The notes: generated by a model from the sequence alone, not told the origin. Shown: positions 17,588-27,266, counted from the first letter of the stretch. The stretch is DNA of 64,000 bases from Algoriphagus locisalis (GCF_900116615.1 NZ_FPBF01000001.1:477625-541624), one strand, 5' to 3'. Program-made: numbers and translations.

Positions 17588-18101
17588 CACAGAGTTTCAC
17601 AGAGGTATGCACAGAGAACCACGGAGTGTAAGAAGAGATTAAACTAAATATATTCTAGGTTTAACTCAGGGACAAAAAAATGATAGAAGATCTTTTAACA
17701 AAGCAAGTTATAGGGGCTGCGATTGAAGTACATCGTTACTTGGGCCCAGGGCTTTTGGAATCTTCTTATCAAAAGTGTCTCCAATATGAAATAGAAAAAA
17801 GAGGACTTTCAGCTAGACGAGAAGTACCTGTAGCTGTTCAATACAAAGATTTGTTAGTAGAAAACGGGTATCGAATAGATCTTTTAGTGAATGAGGAGCT
17901 GGTGATTGAAACAAAAACAGTGGAAGATTTGAATGATATCCACCTAGCCCAAATCTTGACCTATTTGAAATTTGGAGGATTTAAAAGAGGCCTTATTCTC
18001 AACTTCAAAGTCCTTAAAATGATTGATGGCATCCAACGAGTATCTTTATAATTAAAAAAAAAACAGTGGCCTCGGTGTCTTCTCCGTGGCTCTCTGTGAC
18101 C
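17588..18101 (+). mobile_element. GxxExxY cassette B with CACAGAG/CTCTGTG flanks
   Basis: Left flank 17588-17628 has CACAGAG three times followed by ACGGAG. Right flank 18064-18101 is the inverse (CTCCGTGGCTCTCTGTGACC). The paralogous gene lies between them. The cassette fills the whole gap between fcl (ends 17561) and gmd (starts 18115). Same architecture as cassette A 1.7 kb upstream, but the flanks are not identical. Confidence 0.5.
17680..18051 (+). CDS. GxxExxY protein B (PD-(D/E)XK-like fold)
   Basis: Paralogue of the protein at 16171, 123 residues. Signature GLLESSY within AAIEVHRYLGPGLLESSYQK, then YRIDLLVNEELVIETKTVEDL carrying the putative nuclease Asp and ExK. Both proteins end alike (RRVSL / QRVSL) after a G-(L)-(I/L)-NF motif. 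Function unknown. Two diverged copies so close together, each between CACAGAG-type inverted repeats and both inside an otherwise functional sugar pathway, suggest repeated insertion of one element type. Confidence 0.85.
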   Translation: MIEDLLTKQVIGAAIEVHRYLGPGLLESSYQKCLQYEIEKRGLSARREVPVAVQYKDLLVENGYRIDLLVNEELVIETKTVEDLNDIHLAQILTYLKFGGFKRGLILNFKVLKMIDGIQRVSL

Positions 18102-18114
18102 AACAGATAAACAT

Positions 18115-19227
18115 ATGAAAACCGCACTCATCACCGGCATTACCGGCCAAGACGGCTCATACTTAGCCGAACTACTTTTGGAGAAGGGATATATGGTGCA
18201 TGGAATTAAGAGAAGAGCCTCTTCTTTTAATACCCAGCGTATAGATCACTTGTATCAGGATCAACATGAGAACCATGTGAATTTTAAATTGCATTACGGT
18301 GACCTAACTGATTCTACGAATATTATTCGTATCATCCAAGAGGTGCAGCCGGATGAGATCTACAACTTAGGGGCAATGTCTCATGTCAAGGTTTCTTTTG
18401 ATTCGCCTGAATATGTGGCCAATGTGGATGGAATCGGTACGCTAAGAATTTTGGAAGCGGTTAGAATATTGGGGCTGGAAAAGAAAACCAGAATTTACCA
18501 GGCCTCTACCTCGGAGTTATATGGGGGAATGCCGGAAAACAAAAATGCCGCAGGCTTCTACGACGAGAGTTCTCCCTTCTATCCTAGATCTCCCTATGGA
18601 GCTGCAAAAATCTATGGTTTCTGGATCACTAAAAATTACCGGGAAGCCTATAATATGTTTGCCTGCAACGGGATATTATTCAACCATGAGTCTCCTAGAA
18701 GAGGGGAAACCTTTGTGACGAGGAAGATCACTATGGCCACTGCTGCCATAGCATTGGGTAAGCAAGATTGCCTCTACCTGGGTAATATGAATGCCCTCCG
18801 AGATTGGGGCCACGCCAAGGATTATGTAGAAGCCATGTGGTTAATACTTCAGCAAAACAAACCAGATGATTTTGTGATAGCAACGGGCAAAACCACCAAA
18901 GTACGGGACTTCGTCCAAATGTCCTTTGCGCACGTAGGATTCACCATCCGCTGGGAGGGAGAAGGAGTCAACGAAGTGGGGATTTTGGTGTCAGTAGATG
19001 AGCAAAAATACCTAGAAGCAACGGGTGAGGCCATTAAACCTTTAACCCTTAAACTTTTAAACAAAGAGATTATTCGCGTCGACCCCACTTACTTCCGTCC
19101 AACCGAAGTCGATCTTCTCCTAGGCGACCCTACCAAATCCAAAACTCAACTAGGCTGGATTCCGGAATACGACCTGGAAGGTCTGGTAGAAGATATGATG
19201 AAGAGTGAAATCAGAAATAACTTATAA
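18115..19227 (+). CDS. gmd: GDP-mannose 4,6-dehydratase
   Basis: First committed step from GDP-mannose to GDP-fucose, 370 residues. The NADP Rossmann motif is [20 protein letters not shown]. The catalytic set is STSELYG and YGAAKIYG (Tyr, Lys), and the C-terminal signature is [16 protein letters not shown]. Odd feature: before [12 protein letters not shown], the usual short loop is expanded by [11 protein letters not shown], encoded by CCATTAAACC-TTTAACCCTT-AAACTTTTAA, which looks like the TTTTAAC tracts found between genes in this window. The frame is kept and the motifs are intact, so the enzyme is probably active. Confidence 0.93.
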   Translation: MKTALITGITGQDGSYLAELLLEKGYMVHGIKRRASSFNTQRIDHLYQDQHENHVNFKLHYGDLTDSTNIIRIIQEVQPDEIYNLGAMSHVKVSFDSPEYVANVDGIGTLRILEAVRILGLEKKTRIYQASTSELYGGMPENKNAAGFYDESSPFYPRSPYGAAKIYGFWITKNYREAYNMFACNGILFNHESPRRGETFVTRKITMATAAIALGKQDCLYLGNMNALRDWGHAKDYVEAMWLILQQNKPDDFVIATGKTTKVRDFVQMSFAHVGFTIRWEGEGVNEVGILVSVDEQKYLEATGEAIKPLTLKLLNKEIIRVDPTYFRPTEVDLLLGDPTKSKTQLGWIPEYDLEGLVEDMMKSEIRNNL

Positions 19228-19262
19228 TTCTTTGAATAGGTACTAACACAAATTATATTTTA

Positions 19263-20522
19263 GTGGAAGAATCGTATAAGGTATATGGACTAAAGAACAT
19301 TCTTAAGTTTAGTTCGCTTAGCTATTTTCAAGCAATTATTTCTTTTGTAGTTTCTTTTTTACTAGCTAGATCTTTAGGGCCTGAAAGCTATGGACATTAT
19401 ACTCTTGGATTAGTCTTTGCAAACACACTTTTAGTTGTGATGCAATATGGAACTGAGAAAACTATTGTTCGAGATTTAATTCAAATAGGAAGGCCCTCTG
19501 AGACATTATCATCTGCATTTATCATTTGGCTTGTCATAGCTAGTTTAGGTTTATTAGCAATAGCAATTTACTTATTTCTTTTTTCAATCTTTACGACAGA
19601 AGCTTCAATTATTATATTACTTTGCGCGTTTTCAGGTTGTATCCAAGGGCTATCCTTTGCAGGTTGGTTTGATTTTAAAGGAAAAATGAGTCTTCATGCT
19701 TTTTATGCAGTGATTGGCAGATTATTATTTCTTTTTTTTATACTACTTACTATTTGGAATGTACATGATGAAAACAGGTCTATTTTATTTGTAGTTATCG
19801 CTTTAGTTGTATCAAGACTAATTGTTTTTTGTATTGAGTTCAAATATGTAATTTATAATATTCAATTTAACATTAAGCTATTATTAAATGAGGTAAATAG
19901 AATTTTGAGAGATAATTGTTGGGTATGGTACGCATCTATAGGTAATTTATGCATGACACAATTTAATCAAATAATTTTGCAAAAAATTTCAGGTCCAAAA
20001 CAACTGGCATACTATGGGATTGCATTTCAGATAATAACACTAGTTAGGCTTATGCAAAGTCAAGTTCTAAGGCTAGTCACTCCCAATATTGCCTCAATAA
20101 CCAAGGAAAGAAATGGAAATGATATATTTAGGTCTTTAGTTAAGTTTACAGCATTTTCTTTTACTTTAAGTGTTTTAATTGTAATACCATTGTATTTTTT
20201 AACACCATATATTATTTATAATTTTTTAGGTGATGAATATATTGACGCAATTCCAATACTTAATGTTCTCTATGTATGGATATCTATTTATGGTGTTGCA
20301 TTAATTAATAATCAGTTTTTGCTTTCTATGAGAAAAGAAAAAGTTTTTTTTAAAATCACTCTATTATTTGGGTTGTTTTCTCTGGTTTTCTCTTTTTTTT
20401 TAATAAGAGAACTAGAAGCAATTGGAGCTGCTATTTCCCTACTTATTTCACATTTCCTATCGATATTTTGCCAATTTATAGTTGTGCTACTTTCATTAAG
20501 AAAAGAGAATCAAAATGTTTAA
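19263..20522 (+). CDS. wzx: Wzx-type polysaccharide flippase
   Basis: Oligosaccharide flippase of the Polysacc_synt/MATE-like family, 419 residues with about 12 predicted membrane helices. N-terminal signature is KFSSLSYFQAIISFVVSFLL then ARSLGPESYGHYTLGL. Predicted to flip undecaprenyl-linked repeat units to the periplasm for a Wzy-dependent pathway. It starts with GTG at 19263. From here to about 28.1 kb the DNA is far more AT-rich than the flanking genes, as usual for the variable core of a polysaccharide locus. It overlaps the next gene by 8 bp. Confidence 0.88.
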   Translation: MEESYKVYGLKNILKFSSLSYFQAIISFVVSFLLARSLGPESYGHYTLGLVFANTLLVVMQYGTEKTIVRDLIQIGRPSETLSSAFIIWLVIASLGLLAIAIYLFLFSIFTTEASIIILLCAFSGCIQGLSFAGWFDFKGKMSLHAFYAVIGRLLFLFFILLTIWNVHDENRSILFVVIALVVSRLIVFCIEFKYVIYNIQFNIKLLLNEVNRILRDNCWVWYASIGNLCMTQFNQIILQKISGPKQLAYYGIAFQIITLVRLMQSQVLRLVTPNIASITKERNGNDIFRSLVKFTAFSFTLSVLIVIPLYFLTPYIIYNFLGDEYIDAIPILNVLYVWISIYGVALINNQFLLSMRKEKVFFKITLLFGLFSLVFSFFLIRELEAIGAAISLLISHFLSIFCQFIVVLLSLRKENQNV

Positions 20523-21057
20523 GAAGATATATTTATATATTCTAAGAAGGCGGCAAAAAGTGCATCTGCTTAAGTTGACTAGACCCAATTTTATAGATCC
20601 AACGGCAAGATTCAATTTTCATAAAAATATATCCTTACAGGATTTTGTTCGGATAGGCCCTTTTTGCCATCTTGATGGAGAGGGAGGGATTGATATAAAG
20701 AAAGGTAGCATATTAGGACCAAAAGTTGTGATTCTTTCAAGTAGTCATGATTATTCTAATTCAGAATTACTTCCTTATGGATTTGATGATATTAAAAGAA
20801 GAGTCATTATTGGCTCAGGATGTTGGATTGGTTGGGGAGCTATGATTGTTCCTGGTGTGACTATCGGAGAAGGATCTATAGTGGCTATGGGTTCTGTAGT
20901 TACCAAAGATGTTCCTCCGGGTGTTTTAGTTGGAGGAAACCCAGCTAAAATTCTAAAAACCATCAGAACTAAAGAATCAATTCAATTACAAATAGCAGCA
21001 AATAAATTCTATCTTTTAGATTTAAATGGTAGAAATAGGAGACCAAAGAATATTTAA
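20515..21057 (+). CDS. Left-handed beta-helix acyltransferase (hexapeptide type)
   Basis: Trimeric O- or N-acyltransferase of 180 residues. Hexapeptide repeats run from about residue 55 to 150 (IDIKKGSILGPKVVIL, IIGSGCWIGWGAMIVPGVTI, SIVAMGSVVTKDVPPGVLVG). The catalytic His is probably in SSSHDYSN. The C-terminal GGNPAKILKTI is typical of the CysE/LacA/WbbJ group. Predicted to acetylate a sugar of the repeat unit. It overlaps wzx by 8 bp and is 6 bp before the pyruvyltransferase. Confidence 0.88.
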   Translation: MFKKIYLYILRRRQKVHLLKLTRPNFIDPTARFNFHKNISLQDFVRIGPFCHLDGEGGIDIKKGSILGPKVVILSSSHDYSNSELLPYGFDDIKRRVIIGSGCWIGWGAMIVPGVTIGEGSIVAMGSVVTKDVPPGVLVGGNPAKILKTIRTKESIQLQIAANKFYLLDLNGRNRRPKNI

Positions 21058-21063
21058 AAATAT

Positions 21064-21894
21064 ATGTTAAGGAACTTAAAAAGAATAATTTCATGTTTTT
21101 TGTGGAGAAATTTCATTTGGGGTGATGTTTCACGACCTATCAAAAGAAATACTGTTAATCTATATTATTACAAATTTAAAAGAGTAGATAATGTAGGGGA
21201 CTTACTTTCCTTTGTTGTGTTCAACTTTATCAAAAATCAATATTCACTAGATGATAGTCGTGTAAAAAGAACAATTCGACTTTTCGGTATCGGCTCAATC
21301 ATACATGCTGCAAAGTCAGATATGGTTGTATGGGGTAGTGGCGTACATGATGAAGATAGAGAAGTGGGCCCAGGTGTTAAGTTAGATATTAGGGCAGTTA
21401 GAGGTCCACTGACCATGAAAATGGTCGAGAGGTATGGCTATAAATGTCCAAATATATTTGGAGATCCTGCACTATTATTACCTCTTTTTTATATTCCTGA
21501 AAAATACGAAATCCAAGATTTTTTAATTATTCCTCATTATAGTAAAGAAGATGAGATTGATTTTAGGTATAAAGGAAACATGATTAGCACATTAACTTCT
21601 GATTGGAAGACTTTTATTAATAGAGTTGCAAATTCTAGACTTGTCATTTCCGGTTCATTACATGGTATTATTATTGCTGAGGCATATGGAGTTCCGGCTA
21701 TATTACTTTCCTCAATAGATAAGGATATGTTTAAATATAGAGATTATTACTACAGTACTGATCGTTTTGATATACTTATTGCCAATTCTATTGATGAAGC
21801 AATAAATATGACTAAGATTATGCCCCCAATTCCAAATCTTTCCACTCTTCAAAATAATCTATTAAAGAGTTTTCCTATTGATTTATGGAATTGA
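21064..21894 (+). CDS. Polysaccharide pyruvyl transferase family protein
   Basis: Predicted to attach ketal pyruvate from PEP to a sugar of the repeat unit, 276 residues. Diagnostic pieces: NVGDLLSFVVFNFI near the N terminus, the VWGSGVHD motif, DIRAVRGPLTMKMVERYG, NIFGDPALLLP, and the C-terminal SGSLHGIIIAEAYGVPAILL. Cytoplasmic. Pyruvylation would add negative charge, as would the sulfation predicted from nearby genes. Donor and acceptor are inferred from the family. Confidence 0.85.
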   Translation: MLRNLKRIISCFLWRNFIWGDVSRPIKRNTVNLYYYKFKRVDNVGDLLSFVVFNFIKNQYSLDDSRVKRTIRLFGIGSIIHAAKSDMVVWGSGVHDEDREVGPGVKLDIRAVRGPLTMKMVERYGYKCPNIFGDPALLLPLFYIPEKYEIQDFLIIPHYSKEDEIDFRYKGNMISTLTSDWKTFINRVANSRLVISGSLHGIIIAEAYGVPAILLSSIDKDMFKYRDYYYSTDRFDILIANSIDEAINMTKIMPPIPNLSTLQNNLLKSFPIDLWN

Positions 21895-21936
21895 TTGGTT
21901 TGAGGCTCTCTATTTTATTACTATTTAAAATTAAAT

Positions 21937-23355
21937 ATGAAGCTTAATATAAGATCATATTCGCTGTTTTTCTTTCTAATTTCATCTTTTGTTTTTCTTT
22001 TCTATAATGTAAAGGTTTCTTTAATATATTTCTTTGTATTCCTTGCTTATATTTTTTTTGATAATATTCCAATAAATAATCCTATTGTTAAGAGAGGTTA
22101 CGTAGTTGTATTGTTTGCTTTTTTGATTTCATATTTTGTAAGAGGAATAATTCTGTCGATATTTCCAGAATTTTTTATGTTTGCCTTTTTTACAGATTAC
22201 TATCCGAATAGATTGGATATTATTACTTCATTATTTGATGTTTTCATTTTCTTTACTATTTTTTCAATAGGTTTTATGTTATCTTATTATTCCCTTAAAA
22301 AAATCATAAATATAGTTGAGTTTAAATTCTCATTTGCTAAAAGGTCTTGGCCTTTGCTATATTTTAATTCTTTAACATATATTTTTTTTACACTTATTTT
22401 TATAAAATTAATTTTATATATAATTTTTAATGCTGGAGTAAAAGGTGAAGAAGTTTCAACACCGTTAGTATTCCTACTAAGATTCATTCCTGAAGATTTA
22501 ATTTTTATTTATGCTGTCTTATTATATGTTAAGTATCCTGATTTTGCCAAAAAGAACTGGATAAGAATAATATCCCTTGTCGGACTTATGTCTTTAAGTA
22601 TATTATTGACCGGTAGTAAGCTATTTATACTTTTATTATTATTTTGTTTTATTATAGTGTCAATTTTATTTAATTATAAGTTTAACGTTTTTAAATTCCT
22701 CAAACTTTCAATTTCAATTTTTATTATCCTTGTTATTAGTTTTGCAGTTTCGGCAGTAATTAAATTTCAAAATCCTTCTAATTTATTTGATTTTGTAGTT
22801 TATGTTTCTGATTATATTGATTCTAATAATTTCATTATTATACTAGATTCTATTTCGTCAAGATTTATAGGTTTGGATGGATACATTTTATCAAAAAACT
22901 TTGTGACTAATGGTGTAGATGAGGTGATGTCTGATGTCTATGGTCTTCAGCAAACTTTAGTTAGAGTCGTGGATTATATTATTCCTTTTGGGAAATTTAC
23001 TGATTCAATCGGGACTGGTAAAGCTGTTTCTGTTTATGTTTTTGGTTTTGATATGGATCACTTATTTGGTGGAGCTTTAGGTGTTTTTGGATCTCTTTTA
23101 ATCGGTAATAGTACATTTGTTGAATTTGCTGTCTTTGGATATGGTATTTTCATTTCTTTTATTTATTTATTGTTATCTAGAATTTTCGATGACGATTTGA
23201 AAATTATATTTTTTTATATATTCAGTTATTTTTTAATTCATTCTTTTATGTCTGGAAATTTTGATAGGTTAATTGGTTTATTAATAATTAAAATTGTTTT
23301 AACAATAGTATATATTTATATCTCATTTATTCTCACTAAAGTCAAATTGAATTGA
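21937..23355 (+). CDS. Putative Wzy-type polysaccharide polymerase
   Basis: Very hydrophobic protein of 472 residues with about 11-12 predicted membrane helices and a larger periplasmic loop (about residues 285-365, containing DSISSRFIGLDGYILSKNF). Size, topology and position between Wzx and the glycosyltransferases fit an O-antigen/capsule polymerase; these proteins have little sequence conservation, so this call rests on context. Extremely AT-rich. Its stop overlaps the TTG start of the next gene (TTGA). Confidence 0.7.
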   Translation: MKLNIRSYSLFFFLISSFVFLFYNVKVSLIYFFVFLAYIFFDNIPINNPIVKRGYVVVLFAFLISYFVRGIILSIFPEFFMFAFFTDYYPNRLDIITSLFDVFIFFTIFSIGFMLSYYSLKKIINIVEFKFSFAKRSWPLLYFNSLTYIFFTLIFIKLILYIIFNAGVKGEEVSTPLVFLLRFIPEDLIFIYAVLLYVKYPDFAKKNWIRIISLVGLMSLSILLTGSKLFILLLLFCFIIVSILFNYKFNVFKFLKLSISIFIILVISFAVSAVIKFQNPSNLFDFVVYVSDYIDSNNFIIILDSISSRFIGLDGYILSKNFVTNGVDEVMSDVYGLQQTLVRVVDYIIPFGKFTDSIGTGKAVSVYVFGFDMDHLFGGALGVFGSLLIGNSTFVEFAVFGYGIFISFIYLLLSRIFDDDLKIIFFYIFSYFLIHSFMSGNFDRLIGLLIIKIVLTIVYIYISFILTKVKLN

Positions 23356-24542
23356 AAAATATTTTACTTGTAACTGATTCTATTCCATTTCCTCCAAAAA
23401 ATGGAAAGCAATTACCAATTTTTCTCTTGTTTAGTAGTTTTATCAAAATCTATAGAATTCATATTTGTATTATTTATAAAAATGACAAACCTTTAGTTGA
23501 AGATATTAATTACTTGTTGTCTGTTGGGTTTTATGATGTTTCAGTATTCCAATCCATTAAAGAGATCGATTTCTTTAAGTATCCTGGATTTACTTTTTGG
23601 AAGTTTGATTCGAACTCTATCCGTAATTACTACAAAGGTAGTAGGTTCGATTTTGTATGGGTTAGTCCTATATATTTGTCTTCAATTTTGTTGAAAAATA
23701 TTATTCATTATAATAAAAGCATTTTGGGGCTAAATGATGTTAAGACTTTTATGTATCGAGAAGGTTGGATTGAGATTTGGAGAACTAAGATTTGGGATTC
23801 TACCAAATTTTTTCAATTCTTACGAAGTTTTCTAATGGGTTTTCAAGAACCAAAAATTTTGAATAAATATGATTTTGTTCATGTCCAAACTTTACATGAA
23901 GAAAATAAGATAGAAAAACTTTTTAACTTGCATTACATTTCAAGAAGATTTTCTGTTATAGTAGGGGCTAATTCAGTTAAGAATGAACTATTTGAATTAA
24001 ATTATGATAGAATTAATGTAAATACTGTTTTGTTAATGTCTCAAATCAACGGTGGCCGGATTAATGAGACTAAGTGGTTTGTTTCGAAAGTCTGGCCATT
24101 AATAATAAAAGCCTTTCCAAATTTACGTTTAATTATAGTTGGCAAATCTGATGGTTCTTTACCTGATTTTTTAAAAAATGTTCATAATCTTGAAATTTTA
24201 GGCTTTGTAGATAACCTTTCTGATTTATATAAATCCATTGATATTGCTGTAGTTCCTACATTTCATGGTACTGGTTTAATTAATAGAATTCTAGATTCAT
24301 TTTGTGCTGGGGTACCAGTTATTACAACTTCCCGAGCAGCAGCAACTTTTCCATCAATAAAATTTGGGGAAGAATTGTTGGTTGCTGATGAACCTAAGGA
24401 TTATTTAACTAGTTTTGGTGAGTTAGTTGATTCAAGTTATTTTAGAAATGAAGTTAGCCGGAAGGCCAGAATATTTGCTAAAAATTTACCTAATCATGAA
24501 TTTGTAATTCAAAAATTTATTAATCATTTTGAGAATGAATAA
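23352..24542 (+). CDS. Glycosyltransferase, GT4-like (GT-B fold)
   Basis: Cytoplasmic glycosyltransferase of 396 residues with a GT-B layout. The N-terminal half begins ILLVTDSIPFPPKNGKQ; the C-terminal half has LRLIIVGKSDGSLPDFLK, LEILGFVDNLSDLYKSIDIA and VPTFHGTGLINRILDSFCAG-VPVITTS. The usual Glu of the ExxxxxxE donor-binding motif is replaced here (Asn-Arg and Asp), as in some PEP-CTERM/EPS-type transferases. Starts with TTG overlapping the upstream stop by 4 bp. Sugar specificity unknown. Confidence 0.82.
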   Translation: MKNILLVTDSIPFPPKNGKQLPIFLLFSSFIKIYRIHICIIYKNDKPLVEDINYLLSVGFYDVSVFQSIKEIDFFKYPGFTFWKFDSNSIRNYYKGSRFDFVWVSPIYLSSILLKNIIHYNKSILGLNDVKTFMYREGWIEIWRTKIWDSTKFFQFLRSFLMGFQEPKILNKYDFVHVQTLHEENKIEKLFNLHYISRRFSVIVGANSVKNELFELNYDRINVNTVLLMSQINGGRINETKWFVSKVWPLIIKAFPNLRLIIVGKSDGSLPDFLKNVHNLEILGFVDNLSDLYKSIDIAVVPTFHGTGLINRILDSFCAGVPVITTSRAAATFPSIKFGEELLVADEPKDYLTSFGELVDSSYFRNEVSRKARIFAKNLPNHEFVIQKFINHFENE

Positions 24543-25395
24543 ATCTGTCGATTTTCTAGTTATTGGAGTTCAAAAAGGAGCTACTTCTTGGTTGTATCAA
24601 TGTCTTTCGGATCATCCTGAAATTTCAGTTCCTATTAAAAAGAAAGAAATTGAATATTTAGGGGGTGAATTGTGGAAGGCAAGAGGTGATGATTGGTATT
24701 TATCTTTAATACCAAATATTGAGGGTAAAGTTTCTGGAGATGTTTCAGTAGAATACATTTTTGATTCTACCTCTGCTGAAATATTAAAAGAAAAATTCCC
24801 AAATGTAAAATTGATATTAAGTCTTAGAAATCCTCAAGAACGGGCAATTTCAGCTTTTTTTTGGTATCTTAGAAAAGGGAAAATAGATATTAGTGATAAT
24901 ATTTCTACTTTTTTTAACCGTGAGATTGAAATGTATAGTATTGGAAGAAGTTCTACTGATATTCTTAGTAGGGGGATTTATTATGATCAAATTTGTCGGT
25001 ACTTGGAATTTTTTTCATCCCATCAATTGAAAATTGTTTTATTTGATGAAATTGAAAATAGTCCACAAACAGTTATGTCTAATATTTACTCCTTTTTGGG
25101 TGTTGATACTAATTTCGTCTCTCATAGTATTGATACTGCTCCAAAACGAAATTCATTTAATCAATTATCAATATACTTAGAAAATAAATTCCCAAATTCA
25201 AAGGTTATTTCTAAACTAGTGGATTTAATTAATCAATCAATTAAAGTTAACATGAGAACAAAAAATGATTTAATAAAAGATAGTTTTTATTTAACAGATT
25301 TTTATTCTAGTCACATTCAAGATATATTATCGTTACCCAATGATATAATTTCGATTTCTCAGAAGGAATTGATTAAGAAAAATTGGTTAAAATAA
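24535..25395 (+). CDS. Sulfotransferase domain protein 1
   Basis: PAPS-dependent carbohydrate sulfotransferase of about 286 residues. The 5'-phosphosulfate-binding loop is IGVQKGATSWLYQCLSDHPE near the N terminus, and the 3'-phosphate-binding region is LILSLRNPQERAISAFFWYL. I prefer ATG 24535 to the TTG at 24529; either overlaps the upstream glycosyltransferase stop. It resembles the NDST/heparan-type Sulfotransfer_1 group. It is the first of three unrelated-looking sulfotransferases here; PAPS would come from the sulfate-activation operon at 30.6-35.5 kb. Confidence 0.87.
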   Translation: MNKSVDFLVIGVQKGATSWLYQCLSDHPEISVPIKKKEIEYLGGELWKARGDDWYLSLIPNIEGKVSGDVSVEYIFDSTSAEILKEKFPNVKLILSLRNPQERAISAFFWYLRKGKIDISDNISTFFNREIEMYSIGRSSTDILSRGIYYDQICRYLEFFSSHQLKIVLFDEIENSPQTVMSNIYSFLGVDTNFVSHSIDTAPKRNSFNQLSIYLENKFPNSKVISKLVDLINQSIKVNMRTKNDLIKDSFYLTDFYSSHIQDILSLPNDIISISQKELIKKNWLK

Positions 25396-25396
25396 G

Positions 25397-26170
25397 ATGG
25401 TACTTAAAGTGATAAATTATTTTACAGGCTTGTTGCAGATAAGGCGCAAGACAGACGTTTGGTTAGTTTCTTTCCCGAAATCAGGAAATACTTGGATTAG
25501 ATTTTTCTATCTTCATTTGGCTAATCGTATTTACCCTGGTAGACTTGAACAAGATGATATCATTTCTTTTTATACTTTGGATTCCAATATGCCTGAATTG
25601 GGCTATTCTAATTTAGATTATTACAAGTGGAAGTTTCCTGAAATATCTCGATTAGTAAAAACACATTCAAAATATTTTTGGTTTTTTTCTAAAAATGACA
25701 TAGTTTATATTCTAAGAGATCCATTTGATGTAATGATCTCATATTACAGATATGAGTTGGGTAAAACTAATCCTAGATTTAAAGGGACTTTTTCTGAGTT
25801 TCTGAGGGACCCAAAATTCGGCGTTGAAGCGTTGGCTAAACATTTTATTTCTTGGAAACCTTATATAAAGTTGTTAATTAAATATGAAGATTTAAAGGAA
25901 GATCCTATATGTCAATTCAATAGATTATTAGATTTTTTAAAAATTGAAGTACCAAATGATATTATAATCCAATCTTATAATAATTCTAAGGCATCAAATG
26001 TTAAAAATGTAGAGTCAAAGTTAGGTATGACAGATAAAGGAAAATTTTCTAAAGAGTTCTCTTTTGTTTCATCAAATAAAGAATTTAATTTTAAAGAATT
26101 GTTTTCTGACTCTGATATCACTTATATGAATAAAGTTTTATCAATTTATAATTTACCTTATGAAAGATAA
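25397..26170 (+). CDS. Sulfotransferase domain protein 2
   Basis: Second PAPS-dependent sulfotransferase, 257 residues. The 5'-PSB loop is SFPKSGNTWIRFFYLHLAN (classic PKSGTTW-type with Asn), and the 3'-PB motif is DIVYILRDPFDVMISYYRYE, with YEDLKEDP later. This is the cytosolic-type Sulfotransfer_1 pattern, different from the copy upstream, so a different acceptor position is likely. It begins 1 bp after the previous stop and overlaps the next gene by 11 bp. Confidence 0.9.
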   Translation: MVLKVINYFTGLLQIRRKTDVWLVSFPKSGNTWIRFFYLHLANRIYPGRLEQDDIISFYTLDSNMPELGYSNLDYYKWKFPEISRLVKTHSKYFWFFSKNDIVYILRDPFDVMISYYRYELGKTNPRFKGTFSEFLRDPKFGVEALAKHFISWKPYIKLLIKYEDLKEDPICQFNRLLDFLKIEVPNDIIIQSYNNSKASNVKNVESKLGMTDKGKFSKEFSFVSSNKEFNFKELFSDSDITYMNKVLSIYNLPYER

Positions 26171-27266
26171 GATTTTATTTTATACTTCTTTTCCAAAACC
26201 TATTACTGGACAAACTATTGTTACACAAAAAGTTTGGGATTTACTTTATAATGATCCACGTTTTGTTTGTTTTAAAATTAACACTTCCTCAAGTACTATA
26301 GTTAAGAAATTTTTTACATTTATATCCAATTATTTTTTATTGGTTAAATTTTTAATATTAGTTAAGCCACGATTTGTGTATATGGTATTTTCTTCTTCTA
26401 AGTTAGGGTGCGTAAGAGATTTTTTCTCGATATTTATTATTAGTTTGTTCTCAAATGTTAAATTGATTAGTCATGTTCACTCTGGAAATTTTGGATTGGA
26501 ATTTTTAAATTTTCCATTTAATCTTATGTTAAAGTATAACCTGGAAAGAGTTACTACTATTATTTTTCAAGGCAAGCAAGTTAATTTCCTAGGATCTAAA
26601 TATGATTATAAAATTAAGTATCTGATGAATACCATTTCTTCGGAATTTTCAATTTCAGATAATGAATTTAAAGAGGTTAGTTGTTTGAGGAAGAAGAATT
26701 TTGAAAATTCAGGAAAAATCAAGTTATTCTTTTTAAGTAATTTTATAATTTCTAAAGGTTATTTGGATTTATTTGATTCATATGAACTGTTGGATATTGA
26801 TGTTTTTGATAAATTTGAACTTCATTTTATTGGGTTTTGGTTTGATGATCGAAGTAAAAGTGAATTTCTAAATAAGGTAACTAAATCTTCTAGAAGTAAT
26901 TGTATCTTTGTTCATGAAGGATTAAGTGATCGTTTGGATGTGAAAAAATTATTAGTTGAAATGGATGTATTTATTTTCCCAACATACTATCCCGTTGAAT
27001 CGCAACCTTTAAGTATACTAGAATCTTTCAGTTTAGGTATACCTGTAGTTTCCACTTATCATGCTACTATTCCTGAAATGATTGAAGATGGATACAATGG
27101 TTATTTATTTGAGAAGAGAGATCATAATCAATTATTAAATATTATGAGGGGCCTTGTAAATTATGAAATCATCGAATATTTATCACTTAATGCTAGAGAT
27201 TCCTTTAATAAACGTTTTTCCGAAAAGGAATTTGAATCCAAATTTATACAATTACTTTATGCTTGA
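26160..27266 (+). CDS. Glycosyltransferase family 4 protein
   Basis: GT-B glycosyltransferase of 368 residues. N-terminal region FYTSFPKPITGQTIVTQKV contains the Gly-rich acceptor loop. The C-terminal domain has FFLSNFIISKGYLDLFDSYE and the retaining GT4 donor motif FPTYYPVESQPLSILESFSL then GIPVVSTYHATIPEMIEDGY, with both Glu residues present. Acts in the cytoplasm on lipid-linked intermediates; sugar unknown. Overlaps both neighbours, consistent with a tightly coupled operon. Confidence 0.88.
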   Translation: MKDKILFYTSFPKPITGQTIVTQKVWDLLYNDPRFVCFKINTSSSTIVKKFFTFISNYFLLVKFLILVKPRFVYMVFSSSKLGCVRDFFSIFIISLFSNVKLISHVHSGNFGLEFLNFPFNLMLKYNLERVTTIIFQGKQVNFLGSKYDYKIKYLMNTISSEFSISDNEFKEVSCLRKKNFENSGKIKLFFLSNFIISKGYLDLFDSYELLDIDVFDKFELHFIGFWFDDRSKSEFLNKVTKSSRSNCIFVHEGLSDRLDVKKLLVEMDVFIFPTYYPVESQPLSILESFSLGIPVVSTYHATIPEMIEDGYNGYLFEKRDHNQLLNIMRGLVNYEIIEYLSLNARDSFNKRFSEKEFESKFIQLLYA

